Source: JADHUC01 sp964617665
GTDB lineage: Bacteria > Planctomycetota > Planctomycetia > Pirellulales > Pirellulaceae
Direction of reading: 5' to 3'
Length of the DNA stretch: 43,421 nucleotides
NCBI GenBank assembly: GCA_964617665.1
Contig: CAZUAH010000048.1
Coordinates: forward strand, 1-43,421
The position numbers were made by a program, and so were the translations under genes. Below are positions 33,911 through 43,027 of this stretch, piece after piece (the first letter of the stretch is position 1; every line of letters begins with the position of its first letter). The notes under the pieces were generated by a model that was not told the DNA's origin, searched no databases, and worked only from the letters and a program-made list of their open reading frames with translations.

Positions 33911-34087
33911 TCATGTCCGCGTCTGCCATCATGGTTTCCGCACGGTCGGCGTGGTTCGGCTACGGTCCTTTAGATAGATCCGGACCAGAACAAATGTGCG
34001 GTTTCAGATGTTGGGTTCCAATGAACGCCGGATAGCGTGGTTTGTCACGTATTCTCCACCATGAAACGTCCACCAGGAGGCTCGATT

Positions 34088-35572
34088 ATGCATCTCAAAC
34101 CCCGTCCAACGTGTTTTCGCGTTAGGCTGATTCTGACAGCAGCAATAACCCTTCTGGCCTCGCTGCACCCCGCCGCGAATACCCATGCCACGGAACGACC
34201 GCCGAACATCATTTTCTTCCTTTCCGATGATCATCGAGCCGACATGCTCGCCTGCGCGGGACATCCAATCTTGAAGACGCCCACGATTGACCGACTGGCG
34301 AAAGAGGGCGTACGGTTCGAGAATGCCTTCGTCACCACGTCAATCTGCGCAGCCAGCCGCGCCACGATATTTACTGGCCTATGGGAACGCTCGCACAAGT
34401 TCACGTTCGGCACGCCCCCCATCGCGAACGATTTCATCGACGAAAGCTACCCCGTGTTGCTTCGCGAAGCCGGCTACCGTACCGGTTTCATTGGCAAGTT
34501 CGGTGTGGGTGTACCGCAGGGAGCCAAAGAGCGGATGTTCGATTCCTTCGTGCCGCTGAATCGCAATCCGTATTTCAAGAAACAGGCAGACGGAACATTG
34601 CGGCATTTGACGGAGATCGTCGGCGACCGGGGGATCGAGTTTCTCCAAGCCTGCGCAAAGGACCAGCCCTTCTGTCTTTCCATCAGCTTCAATGCGGCTC
34701 ACGCCGAGGACAGTGACAAAGAGAACCACTTTCCTTGGCCGAAGGCCGAAGACGGATTGTACGACGACGTGAAGATTCCACCGCCGTTGGTCTCGACCGA
34801 CTACTGGGAACAGTTGCCGGAATTCCTGCAAGACTGCATGCACCGCGATCGATGGTTTTGGCGCTGGGACACACCGGAAAAATACCAGAAGAACGTGAAA
34901 GCCTACTATCGCATGATCACTGGACTGGATCGTGTGATGGGGCGCATTTTGGGCGAAGCGGATCGGCTGGGCTTCGGCGAGAACACTGTGGTCATCTTCA
35001 TCGGCGACAATGGCTACTACAAAGGATCTCGCGGTTTCGCCGGCAAGTGGAGCCACTTCGAAGAATCTCTGCGCGTGCCACTGGTAGTGTTCGATCCACG
35101 CGTGCCAAACGAAAAGCGGGGCCGCGTAGTAGACAACATGGCTTTGAACGTTGACGTTCCGGCGACGATGATGGCGGTGGCTTGCGGCAACGTGCCGGCG
35201 TCGCACCAGGGCCGGGACTTGATGCCCCTTGTGTATGGCAAGCAACCGGAAAACTGGCGAAACGACTTCCTCTGCGAGCATCTGTTCGACAATGCACGGA
35301 TTCCAAAATTTGAAGGCGTACGCGGCTCGCGATACGTATACGCCCGCTACTTCGAAAACATGCCTGAAGGCGAGTTTCTGCACGACCTGGAGAAAGACCC
35401 AAAGCAACTTCAGAACTTCGTTGGCGACGCGGACTATGCTGATGTGCTGACTAAAATGCGCGATCGTTGCGATGAACTTCGGGACTGCTACGGAGGCGAA
35501 TACTCGCTTGATAACTTCCCGACAGTGAGGTCGAAACGCAGAAAACCCAAAACCGCTCAGCCAAAACGCTAG
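34088..35572 (+). CDS. exported formylglycine-dependent sulfatase
   Basis: A 494-residue sulfatase that should hydrolyse sulfate esters, most likely on sulfated polysaccharides. Residues 1-35 form a signal peptide. The metal site starts with SDDHR (Asp47, Asp48). The modification motif is Cys87-Ala-Ala-Ser-Arg91 followed by ATIFTG, a CxASR-type variant; Cys87 must be converted to formylglycine by a maturase not in this window. GKFGVG (substrate Lys/His region) and FIGDNGYYKGSRGFAGKWSH (late metal ligands Asp-Asn and Lys) are present. The C-terminus ends in a basic tail. ATG 34088 is chosen because AGGAGG lies seven bases upstream; the frame is open further up. Typical of planctomycete algal-glycan degraders. 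Confidence 0.93.
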   Translation: MHLKPRPTCFRVRLILTAAITLLASLHPAANTHATERPPNIIFFLSDDHRADMLACAGHPILKTPTIDRLAKEGVRFENAFVTTSICAASRATIFTGLWERSHKFTFGTPPIANDFIDESYPVLLREAGYRTGFIGKFGVGVPQGAKERMFDSFVPLNRNPYFKKQADGTLRHLTEIVGDRGIEFLQACAKDQPFCLSISFNAAHAEDSDKENHFPWPKAEDGLYDDVKIPPPLVSTDYWEQLPEFLQDCMHRDRWFWRWDTPEKYQKNVKAYYRMITGLDRVMGRILGEADRLGFGENTVVIFIGDNGYYKGSRGFAGKWSHFEESLRVPLVVFDPRVPNEKRGRVVDNMALNVDVPATMMAVACGNVPASHQGRDLMPLVYGKQPENWRNDFLCEHLFDNARIPKFEGVRGSRYVYARYFENMPEGEFLHDLEKDPKQLQNFVGDADYADVLTKMRDRCDELRDCYGGEYSLDNFPTVRSKRRKPKTAQPKR

Positions 35573-35769
35573 AAGCGCACCCACAGCATTCGGCTAGCTC
35601 GGACTATTCACGTAGGCCGGATCGAGGTCGCAAATGCGTGCCGTAGCTGCGCAAACCGTCTCGTACGACAATACACTTTACGCACGCTGTACGGCTGGAA
35701 TGTGCGAGCGAAGTTCCGGCACCACAACGGTTTGCTTGATGCGGCCTAAAATCCGATGAATAGTCTGGG

Positions 35770-36009
35770 CTAGGCGGCTGCAGTGGGTTTGGGGAGTGGA
35801 TGAAGTGCAGAATCCGATTGGCTATCGGACGCCTCACTGTCGTCAGGAGTCCAAGGCCGGATTGTCCACGTGGCACCTTCCGCCAACAGCCTGATATGCT
35901 GCTCCATCAGTGAAACGGCTTCTTCTCGGTTGGCGGCTTCCAGCGTCCAGATACCTTCAACTTGGAGGGGTGAAGACTTTGCCGATTTCGCCCTGATGAC
36001 GAATTTCAT
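35770..36009 (-). CDS. small hypothetical protein
   Basis: A 79-residue protein from ATG 36009. The first part looks like a compact alpha/beta fold (MKFVIRAKSAKSSPLQVEGI, then TLEAANREEAVSLMEQHIRL and ATWTIRPW), followed by a Ser/Asp/Pro-rich tail. The pattern strand-helix-strand with EAANREEA suggests a real small protein with an adaptor-like helix. The same frame stays open to 36441, but that upstream part overlaps the LRR gene's leader and does not look coding. No ribosome binding site is clear, so the call is uncertain. Function unknown. Confidence 0.5.
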   Translation of the reverse strand: MKFVIRAKSAKSSPLQVEGIWTLEAANREEAVSLMEQHIRLLAEGATWTIRPWTPDDSEASDSQSDSALHPLPKPTAAA

Positions 36010-36306
36010 CACGCGATACCGTATGAGACAGACGCAATAGATATCAGATAGAAAAGATGGGAATAGTATAATCGGACGGCCCAAAACCGCAAGTGCGAAG
36101 ATATCGCATTGCCAAATAGCAGCATCGTCGAACGGCGGGTCCGGTTCCGGCATCTCCCGCGCAGTTCTTGCTACCAACGGCGTCCCCATGGACAATACTC
36201 CGGCGGCCAGTTTTCCTGCCCAACCTCTTATTTCAGGCAACGAGCGAAGTCCTGTGAAGGGTTTCAATTCCGAACAAGCGCAAGCGAAGTCGACCGGAGC
36301 GGCCCG
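36010..36306. other. spacer between the small hypothetical gene and the LRR gene
   Basis: Just under 300 bases between divergent genes. Open frames cross it on both strands, continuing the neighbouring genes upstream, but neither continuation has protein-like composition. The LRR gene's ribosome binding site (GGAG) lies at its right end. No promoter hexamers of good quality were found. Confidence 0.3.
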
Positions 36307-38427
36307 ATGACAGTATTCGGCAGATTCCTCTTTGCCTTGGTCTGTTGCGGACACATCGCGGTCGTCATACTGTCTACTGGTTTCTTGCGAGACGACATAT
36401 CTCGATGGTTCACGCTCGCTTTTGTGGTAGCGGTCGCCCAAATCGGGCTGACGGCTGTATGCGCGGCGTTAAGCAATTGGCCCTTCGTGCTGCGAGCCCC
36501 CGCCTGGGCGGCGATAGGCACTGTGCCTTTGGCAGCAATGTGGGTTGCTGGCGTGCACGCTGCTGAGAACGAGATGCCATATGTGCTAGCCGCTCTTGCC
36601 TTCTCGTGGCTTCTGACCGTCCTTGTCCTAACCGCGATCAGATGGCTGCCCGTGGTACGTTGGCGTCTTGCTTACGCCCCAGGTGCAACAAGTGATTGTC
36701 GGCAGGGCGACAAGCGATACACACTCCTTCAACTGTTCACAATAGTCGCAGCGATTGCGGTTGCGTTATCGCTCGTTCTGCAACTGTCGCCACCTTCGTG
36801 GGATAATTTGCGGGACCATATCGGAAGCCGGGCACCGACCGGTACCTCGAAGGTCATGGGGCACATCGTAGCCGCTGCGGTTATTGCTGTCGTCCACATG
36901 GTCCTTGCGCCTCTGATGCTCGCCGGCCGTCGCTGGCCAATATGGATTGGGCTGAGCTTCTGCGCAGTTGCTGTGGCCGTCTCTTGGGTGACCTCCGCTA
37001 CTCTTGAGTATCTGTTGCTCATTGGAGTTTGGCTGGCCACATTCGTCGCAACGCTGCTGACGGCCAGAAGTCTGGGGATTCGATTGATCAGGGAACGCGA
37101 TGCGACGAAACAGGTTTCCGATACGCCATTGCCGACTGCGCGTACACAACGTTTGATCCGCCTGGTTCGAAACCCGGCTACTATTGCCTTGTTTGCGGTT
37201 TCCAGTCTGCACGTATGGCTTGATCAAACGGGTACGTTCACCGCGTGTCGGTTTCTACTGGCGGGCTATGCCGACGTGGACGCACGCGGAGCAATCGTCC
37301 GCTTGGACTTCAAAGATGTGCCGGCAGAGAAACTTCGACTCGACAGCGTAGGATCGTTTCGGCGCGTGACCGAACTGAACCTCGGCGGCTCGGGGGTCTC
37401 CGACGATGATTTGCAGCACATCAGTGACCTGACACGTCTCGAAGAGTTGTATCTCAACTCGACGAAGATTACAGACGCGGGGCTCAAACATTTAAAGGAT
37501 CTGGGAAACCTCAGGAAGTTGCGTCTCGACTCGACTAGTGTCACAGATGAAGGGCTCAGACATCTTGAAGATCTCACACATCTTGAGGTGTTGAGCCTTC
37601 ACGCGACCGGCATCACAGACGACGGCCTCAAGTACCTAGAGAATCAGGCCAGACTCCAAAGTTTGCACCTTTCCGCCACCGCAATTAGCGACGAGGGGCT
37701 GGAACACCTTCATGGCCACAGTGCTCTCGAAAGCCTCGCGCTAGGCGAGACGAAGGCAACACTCGTCGGCGTCTGTCACCTGGCTCAGCAAACCCCCTCA
37801 TTGGGTGATGTCAATTGCGGCCGATTCGCCTGGGCCCGAGAATGGCTCTTAGCCAGAGGCGATTTCTCGGCCGATGAGATTCGAGCTCTGGCAGAGGTCA
37901 ATATCAGAGATCTCTGGTTCGAAGACGCGGCGTTGACGCCAGGCACCTGCGCCGTGCTGCCGGACCTGCGCAGCGTACAAGAGATCTGTCTCTATGAAGT
38001 GAAGGGAACGACTGTGGCGGTAGAGCACATGAAAGACATGCCGCAGCTTAGAGCGTTGGTCCTTCTGGGTGAAACAGTTGACGACGCCGCCATGGAGCAC
38101 GTGGCGAACCTGCTACGCTTACAACACCTTTCGCTGTCGGGAACAGCAGTCAGCGAGAGCGGATTTCGGCGACTTTCCAACCTTACCGGCCTACGCAGTC
38201 TTCACCTTGAAGGAACGAACGTGAGCGATGCCGTGCTGCCAGCCGTCGGCAAGTTAACACAATTGAAGAGCCTAACGCTCTATGATACGAGCGTCCGGGA
38301 CGTGTCACCACTGGCAAACTTGTCAGAGTTGAAGGAACTCTCTCTCTGGAACACGCCGGTGCCAGACGAGAAAATCGAGAAACTGCGAAAGGCTCTGCCT
38401 GACTGTGTATTCGAAGCTGACTATTAG
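36307..38427 (+). CDS. polytopic membrane protein with C-terminal leucine-rich repeats
   Basis: A 706-residue protein. ATG 36307 has GGAG seven bases upstream. Residues 1-310 contain eight or nine hydrophobic helices (for example 5-23, 34-55, 91-112, 140-160, 186-206, 213-232, 237-257, 291-306). From about 345 to the end there are some thirteen leucine-rich repeats of roughly 24 residues with the core pattern L-x-x-L-x-L-x-x-T-x-I-T-D-x-G-L (DAGLKHLKDLGNLRKLRLDS, then TDEGLRHLEDLTHLEVLSLH). LRRs bind proteins, and the fusion to a membrane domain without an enzyme motif suggests a receptor or scaffold. Topology cannot be read with certainty, so which side the repeats face is unknown. The gene ends 28 bases from the convergent AAA ATPase gene. 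Confidence 0.85.
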   Translation: MTVFGRFLFALVCCGHIAVVILSTGFLRDDISRWFTLAFVVAVAQIGLTAVCAALSNWPFVLRAPAWAAIGTVPLAAMWVAGVHAAENEMPYVLAALAFSWLLTVLVLTAIRWLPVVRWRLAYAPGATSDCRQGDKRYTLLQLFTIVAAIAVALSLVLQLSPPSWDNLRDHIGSRAPTGTSKVMGHIVAAAVIAVVHMVLAPLMLAGRRWPIWIGLSFCAVAVAVSWVTSATLEYLLLIGVWLATFVATLLTARSLGIRLIRERDATKQVSDTPLPTARTQRLIRLVRNPATIALFAVSSLHVWLDQTGTFTACRFLLAGYADVDARGAIVRLDFKDVPAEKLRLDSVGSFRRVTELNLGGSGVSDDDLQHISDLTRLEELYLNSTKITDAGLKHLKDLGNLRKLRLDSTSVTDEGLRHLEDLTHLEVLSLHATGITDDGLKYLENQARLQSLHLSATAISDEGLEHLHGHSALESLALGETKATLVGVCHLAQQTPSLGDVNCGRFAWAREWLLARGDFSADEIRALAEVNIRDLWFEDAALTPGTCAVLPDLRSVQEICLYEVKGTTVAVEHMKDMPQLRALVLLGETVDDAAMEHVANLLRLQHLSLSGTAVSESGFRRLSNLTGLRSLHLEGTNVSDAVLPAVGKLTQLKSLTLYDTSVRDVSPLANLSELKELSLWNTPVPDEKIEKLRKALPDCVFEADY

Positions 38428-38455
38428 GCAGCATTTCGTCTGCGTCTCGCCGAGT

Positions 38456-39679
38456 TTACGACCGTCGCGATCTGGAAAGAAATGCAGATGTCTGCGGCAC
38501 GGAAGTCTCGACGGGCAAGGGTGCCTGGGCGGCGAATCCCAGAATTGACTTTGGCCTCTTGTCGGCTCGCCCGGCGTGGAAATCGTTGTAGGCTTGGGCC
38601 CAATCGCAGCGGCCGAGATCGATCAGTTGCAGTACCAGCAGTTTCTTCAACTCTTCGAGTTCGGCGAAGCTCATACCATCGGTCTGCCGTACGATGCATT
38701 CGATCGGAAGCTGACTTCGCAAGTCCTCGTGCCAGCGAGTAGTGATCAACGCACGACGCAACTCAGCCGGCGGCGGCGAAAAGGTCAGTATCACATCGAC
38801 TCGCCCCGGCCGCCGAATCGCCGGGTCAATCTCGTCGAGTCGAGCGTTGCTGGTGAATACGTAGACGACGCCGATGTGTATGTCGATTCCGTCCAACCCG
38901 TTCAGGAACAGCGTACGTTCGGTACTTGTCCCGCTTGTCTCGCGATCGCGCAAAGCCGAGTCAAAGTCATCGAAGAAGATCACCCCCGGCCGCGACAGTT
39001 GAAACAAGGTATGAGCCCGGCCGTCGCCAAGCGAATTCGAGAACTCCTCGGCCGAAACGTTCCGGCAAGTTAGACCACGACGCCCGCATTCCGCTCGAAT
39101 CCAGCGGCAGGCCATCGTCTTGCCGTTACCGGGCTGGCCTAGCAGCAATACGCCGCGCCGTTGCGGCACGCCGTGCTCCCGCAGCGTCCGGCAGCCTCTC
39201 CTCAGAAAACCGATGGAGTTTGCGTACAGCCGCTCGGCATCGCCCGCCGACATCAACGGAGCTGGTGCGGCCATCTCCTCGCGTTCGAGTTGGCGAATTA
39301 CACGGTAGAAGTCGCGATACTGCGACTCCGCCACGGCCCAGAAGTCATAGTATGTCGTCTCTGGATAACTGCCGAACGGCACATAAACGCGAGCTACCCG
39401 CAGTGATCGCTTGCCGTAATCTACGCGGTATCGCTCGATCCCGGCGGCCAGTTCATGGCCTGGACGCTCCGTGTCAAAAGCGAGGACGAACGCTTCATCG
39501 CGTATGCCACGGCGCCACTCGAAACGAAGGTGAGGACGAAGCAATTGCTCGCAATCCCATCGCAACTCGATGGCGCAAGCCGTCTCGCCCAGTACTTCGC
39601 TGGCGGCTCGAAGGCACAATTCGTGATCATCAAGGCAACGTTTAAGACTCATGTCCGAAAGAGACAACACACGAGCCAT
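38456..39679 (-). CDS. AAA-type ATPase with a novel N-terminal domain
   Basis: A 407-residue ATPase. Walker A is LLLGQPGNGKT (178-188), Walker B is VIFFDDFDSALRD (233-245), and sensor 1 with the second-region Arg finger lies in VFTSNARLDEIDPAIRRPGR, the classical AAA signature of the FtsH/Cdc48/BCS1 branch. The first 170 residues contain no known domain to my eye; they are mixed alpha/beta (AIELRWDCEQ, YRVDYGKRSLRVARVYVPFG) and could be a substrate-binding domain. The C-terminal 45 residues look disordered. No protease domain or membrane helix is present, so it is a chaperone or remodelling ATPase with unknown client. The start ATG lies 21 bases after the broken oxidoreductase. Confidence 0.85.
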   Translation of the reverse strand: MARVLSLSDMSLKRCLDDHELCLRAASEVLGETACAIELRWDCEQLLRPHLRFEWRRGIRDEAFVLAFDTERPGHELAAGIERYRVDYGKRSLRVARVYVPFGSYPETTYYDFWAVAESQYRDFYRVIRQLEREEMAAPAPLMSAGDAERLYANSIGFLRRGCRTLREHGVPQRRGVLLLGQPGNGKTMACRWIRAECGRRGLTCRNVSAEEFSNSLGDGRAHTLFQLSRPGVIFFDDFDSALRDRETSGTSTERTLFLNGLDGIDIHIGVVYVFTSNARLDEIDPAIRRPGRVDVILTFSPPPAELRRALITTRWHEDLRSQLPIECIVRQTDGMSFAELEELKKLLVLQLIDLGRCDWAQAYNDFHAGRADKRPKSILGFAAQAPLPVETSVPQTSAFLSRSRRS

Positions 39680-39700
39680 CGGGTTCGCGCGTCCGACAAG

Positions 39701-40489
39701 TCATCCTTCGCGGATCTCGCGCTTCTTGTGGTCACAGACCTGACGATGGCCAGTCTGCCATGCCAAGTCCGAGAGAATGCAGGACACCGAGTGCTGATAA
39801 CCGGCCTCGATCGACGCCACAGGAGTCGTGCGACTTCGCAGACACTGGAGCCAGTTAAGGAAGTGGTCAGGACATTCGACGGGCTCGACCGACGCCTCTT
39901 CGCCCAGAGCCCCCTTCTCGTAGGCACCTTCGCCGGAGACCTTGGGCTTGGACCGACTGCTCAAGTCCATAATTCCCTTCGTGCCGTACATCACCGTGCG
40001 ATTGCCGCTGCTGTTGCCGAAATTGGTTCCGTAGTGGACCATGAACCCTTCGGGATAGATCAGGCTGGTCTCTACCTGGTCAGGACAATCGAACTTGTAC
40101 TTGTCCTTCCACACGAACGTGTCGCCCATGGCCACGGCGCTGGTCGGGTACTCTGCGCCGGTTATGAAATGAACCAAGTCGATAAAGTGGCTCATGAACT
40201 GGCCGATAGATCCGCTGCAGAACTCGCGATAGCCGTACCAGCCAGCGAACAGCAAATCGTCAAACGGTCGATCCGACCGCGGCTTCAGGAACTCGCGCCA
40301 ATCAAGTTTCGATTCGGTGATCGGCAATCGTACCAGTCGTTTGTACCAGTTGGGGCGATTCCCGTTACGGTACTGTTCTACCCTTCTAATGACTTTCGTT
40401 GCCAAGACTCTTGACGATGTCCTCTTCACAAAATCGTACTGCTTCGCAATGCCAACGAAGCTTCGGATCAGCGACGCTTCCGATGGCAT
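39701..40489 (-). pseudogene. Gfo/Idh/MocA oxidoreductase lacking its N-terminal Rossmann domain
   Basis: The reading frame from about 40393 to 39701 encodes the C-terminal catalytic half of a Gfo/Idh/MocA oxidoreductase: WREFLKPRSDRPFDDLLFAG, then YGYREFCSGSIGQFMSHFID, HFITGAEYPTSAVAMG and FGNSSGNRTVMYGTKGIMDL are typical of this family. The NAD-binding GxGxxG motif and the EKP motif, about 170 residues, are missing. Upstream of about 40393 the frame runs inside the sialidase gene, whose stop is at 40386, and its translation there does not resemble an oxidoreductase. It is therefore a 5'-truncated remnant, lacking the cofactor site, though a short translated product cannot be excluded. Confidence 0.65.
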
Positions 40490-41516
40490 ACCACAACATT
40501 ACGATCGTCCCGTCGTCCAGCACCACGGCGCTGGGATAGCCACAATCTGTATTAGTTGCGGTCCACGCCAGAAGCAACGGGCCGCTCCAAGTTGCACCGT
40601 GGTCTTCACTCAATCTGCATTCGACACCGTAGGGCGGATGGCGACGGCCGTATACCACAAGCACTTTGCCACTTGGCAGCAGAACCAAATCAGCCGGATA
40701 ACGCCTTCCGCTCGTTATCTGTTCCGGCTCTGACCATGTGCGGCCCCTGTCCTCCGAGGAACTGAACCACAGCCCCGATCGTTTGTGTCGCATCGCGGCC
40801 AGAAGCCGTCCGTCCGGCAGCAGCAGCCACGCACATTCGTTGAAGTCCTTTCCAATCGTCGAGATGTCACCCCACGTTCGCCCGTTGTCTCGCGAACGCA
40901 CGACCAACGCTTCCGTACTGGTGTAAGCGGGCATGAACATCGTGCCGTCGTCCAAACACGCCATTCGCTGAAATGGTGCCACGTAGGCGTGCGGCGGTAG
41001 TTTCACGTGTTTCGGCAAGGTCCATGTGCCACCGTTGTCGCGTGACAGCGTCAGCATCGTGTGCTGCTCGAAGGCGCCCTTCTTGCGTTTGCCGTGCTCG
41101 TCGTAGGCATCATAGATTCGATACAGACAGACGAGTGTTCCATCGGACGCTCGACCGATCGACGGTCCACGATCGTCATCCGACGTCCTGGGCAGACAGT
41201 GTGGTTTGGACCAGGTTCGACCGCCATCTTTCGAGCGGATCAGATCAATACGCCCGCCGACACCGATATGTGGAGCGCCGCCGCGAACGAGTGCCACCAG
41301 TTCATCGTTTGACAGCTTCAGGAGCTTCGGGAACATTCCCGATCCCACCTCACCGCTGGCAGCGATGATCCGTTCGCCGCCTTGCAGTCTCGGCGGATCA
41401 TCTACTGACTCTTGGCCCACGACCTCCGCCACCTTCGATTCACCCGCGTCTAGACCAACAACAGCGGACGCGAGAGTCAAGACAAGGCAAATTGGCATAT
41501 TGGATAGCAATCTCAT
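40386..41516 (-). CDS. exported sialidase-like protein with Asp-box (BNR) repeats
   Basis: A 376-residue protein of the exo-alpha-sialidase/BNR superfamily, a six-bladed beta-propeller. Residues 1-24 form a signal peptide. Five Asp boxes (S-x-D-x-G-x-T-W) are present: SKDGGRTWS (95-103), SRDNGGTWT, SRDNGRTWG, SEDRGRTWS and SEDHGATWS. The N-terminal arginine-containing strand before the first box and the YPSAVVLDDGTIVMLWYA ending are usual. Many planctomycete members probably act on glycans other than sialic acid, so the substrate is uncertain. ATG 41516 is chosen because GGGAG precedes it by four bases; the frame stays open to 41705. The stop is next to the truncated oxidoreductase on the same strand. 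Confidence 0.87.
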   Translation of the reverse strand: MRLLSNMPICLVLTLASAVVGLDAGESKVAEVVGQESVDDPPRLQGGERIIAASGEVGSGMFPKLLKLSNDELVALVRGGAPHIGVGGRIDLIRSKDGGRTWSKPHCLPRTSDDDRGPSIGRASDGTLVCLYRIYDAYDEHGKRKKGAFEQHTMLTLSRDNGGTWTLPKHVKLPPHAYVAPFQRMACLDDGTMFMPAYTSTEALVVRSRDNGRTWGDISTIGKDFNECAWLLLPDGRLLAAMRHKRSGLWFSSSEDRGRTWSEPEQITSGRRYPADLVLLPSGKVLVVYGRRHPPYGVECRLSEDHGATWSGPLLLAWTATNTDCGYPSAVVLDDGTIVMLWYAIGSVADPKLRWHCEAVRFCEEDIVKSLGNESH

Positions 41517-41691
41517 AGTGCTCCCTCGTCTCGCATTCTCACGGCCAGTTGGGCCTTTCGCATTGTCGGTGGCAAGAAACGCCAGCCCCCGATATTCTAT
41601 TAATCTACCGGCAGGTTGAAAGCACGGCAGATCGTCGAAACGAGTTCCCCCCACAGGATCATCGCCACGGCCACGAGCAAGGAGTTGAATC

Positions 41692-42984
41692 ATGCCAGAA
41701 AGCAATCGGACGTCCAGACGTTCGTTCCTCGTGCGAAGTGCACAGGCAGCAGCCGGCTTGCCTGCCTGTCCCTACTTCCTGCCAGCGTCGGCGCTCGGGC
41801 TGCAGGGAAACGTGGCACCCGCCGAGCGGATCACGCTTGCAGTGATTGGCCTTGGGGGACGAAATCGCAGCAACCTGTCCAACTTCCTATCGCAAAAGGA
41901 CGTCCAATGCTTGGCCATATGCGATTGCTTTGCCGATCGCCGCAAGGCGGGCAAACAGATGGTCGACAGCCACTACGGCACGAAGGAATGCGTAGCGACA
42001 CGGTTCCAGGAGGAGGTGTTCGAACGCGACGACATCGATGCCGTGTTGATCGCGACCGGCGACCGCTGGCACACGATGATGTCGATACTGGCCGCGAAGG
42101 CGGGCAAGGACGTGTACTGCGAGAAACCTTTCAGTCTGACGATTGCCGAGGGCCGCGCGCTGGTCGAGACGACAAAGCGGTATGGCACCGTGTGGCAGTG
42201 CGGTACGCAACGACGGTCCAATGACTCGTACCGCTTCGTGGTCGAGGTAGTGCGATCGGGCAAGATCGGCAAGCTCCACACAATCACGGCAATCCTGGGC
42301 GGCTGGGGCGGCAACGGTGTGGCAACGCCCGAGCCGGAACCCAATCCCGACGTGTTCGCCTACGACCGTTGGCTGGGCCAGGCACCGTGGGCACCCTACT
42401 CAAGCGTCCGCGTCAGGTTATGGAGGAACCACTGGGACACCGGCGCCGGCGTCGTCGCTGACATGGGAGCCCACTATTTCGACTTTGCCCAGTGGGTTCG
42501 AGACACGGAAATGAGCGGCCCCGTCGAGTTTGAAGGCACGGCGGTTTGGCCGGAAGGTGGATTTACCAACGTGCCATTCTCGGTGGACGTCGAAGCGCGA
42601 TATACCGACGGCGTCCGTTTGTCGATGAAAAACGGTGCCAAGGGCGTCCGCTTCGATGGCGATGCTGGCTGGATCCATCTGACCGACGGGGGCGAGATAA
42701 CCGCGGAACCAGAGTCGATCCTTCGAGAACGATCGGTGCCGCGGGTGAGTTGGGCGTTCATGGGCGGGCACGTTCGCAACTTCCTGGATTGCATCAAGTC
42801 GCGGAAACTCACACGGTCGAATCCCGAAATCGCCCACCGTTCGCACACAATTGCCCATTGCGCCAACATCTGCCTTCGGCTGGGCCGCAAAGTGCGATGG
42901 AATCCGGAGACCGAGCAGTTCGTCAACGACGATCAAGCCAATCGCATGCTCTGCCGCACGATGCGAGCGCCCTGGCGGACGTGA
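41692..42984 (+). CDS. Tat-exported Gfo/Idh/MocA family oxidoreductase
   Basis: A 430-residue NAD(P)-dependent oxidoreductase acting on sugars or sugar derivatives. The N-terminus carries a twin-arginine signal (S8-R9-R10-S11-F12-L13, then an Ala-rich stretch), so the folded, cofactor-loaded enzyme should cross the inner membrane. The nucleotide-binding VIGLGGRN is at 51-58, and CEKPF (143-147) with the catalytic Lys145 is intact. The C-terminal domain has the DMGAHYFDFAQWV segment of the family. GGAG lies seven bases before the ATG. It probably works on products of the neighbouring sialidase and sulfatase. It is divergent from the sialidase gene and followed 44 bases later by the WG-repeat gene. 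Confidence 0.92.
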   Translation: MPESNRTSRRSFLVRSAQAAAGLPACPYFLPASALGLQGNVAPAERITLAVIGLGGRNRSNLSNFLSQKDVQCLAICDCFADRRKAGKQMVDSHYGTKECVATRFQEEVFERDDIDAVLIATGDRWHTMMSILAAKAGKDVYCEKPFSLTIAEGRALVETTKRYGTVWQCGTQRRSNDSYRFVVEVVRSGKIGKLHTITAILGGWGGNGVATPEPEPNPDVFAYDRWLGQAPWAPYSSVRVRLWRNHWDTGAGVVADMGAHYFDFAQWVRDTEMSGPVEFEGTAVWPEGGFTNVPFSVDVEARYTDGVRLSMKNGAKGVRFDGDAGWIHLTDGGEITAEPESILRERSVPRVSWAFMGGHVRNFLDCIKSRKLTRSNPEIAHRSHTIAHCANICLRLGRKVRWNPETEQFVNDDQANRMLCRTMRAPWRT

Positions 42985-43027
42985 CACAACGGTCGCCGGC
43001 ATTTAGCCGATCTCAAGGAGACTCACC

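Noticed and set aside
34379..35584. A 401-codon open frame on the minus strand
   Set aside because: Antisense to the sulfatase gene, which has a signal peptide, active-site motif and strong ribosome binding site on the plus strand.
35770..36441. Long form (223 codons) of the small hypothetical gene
   Set aside because: The upstream 144 codons lie across the LRR gene's leader and start and do not look protein-like; only the last 79 codons were kept.
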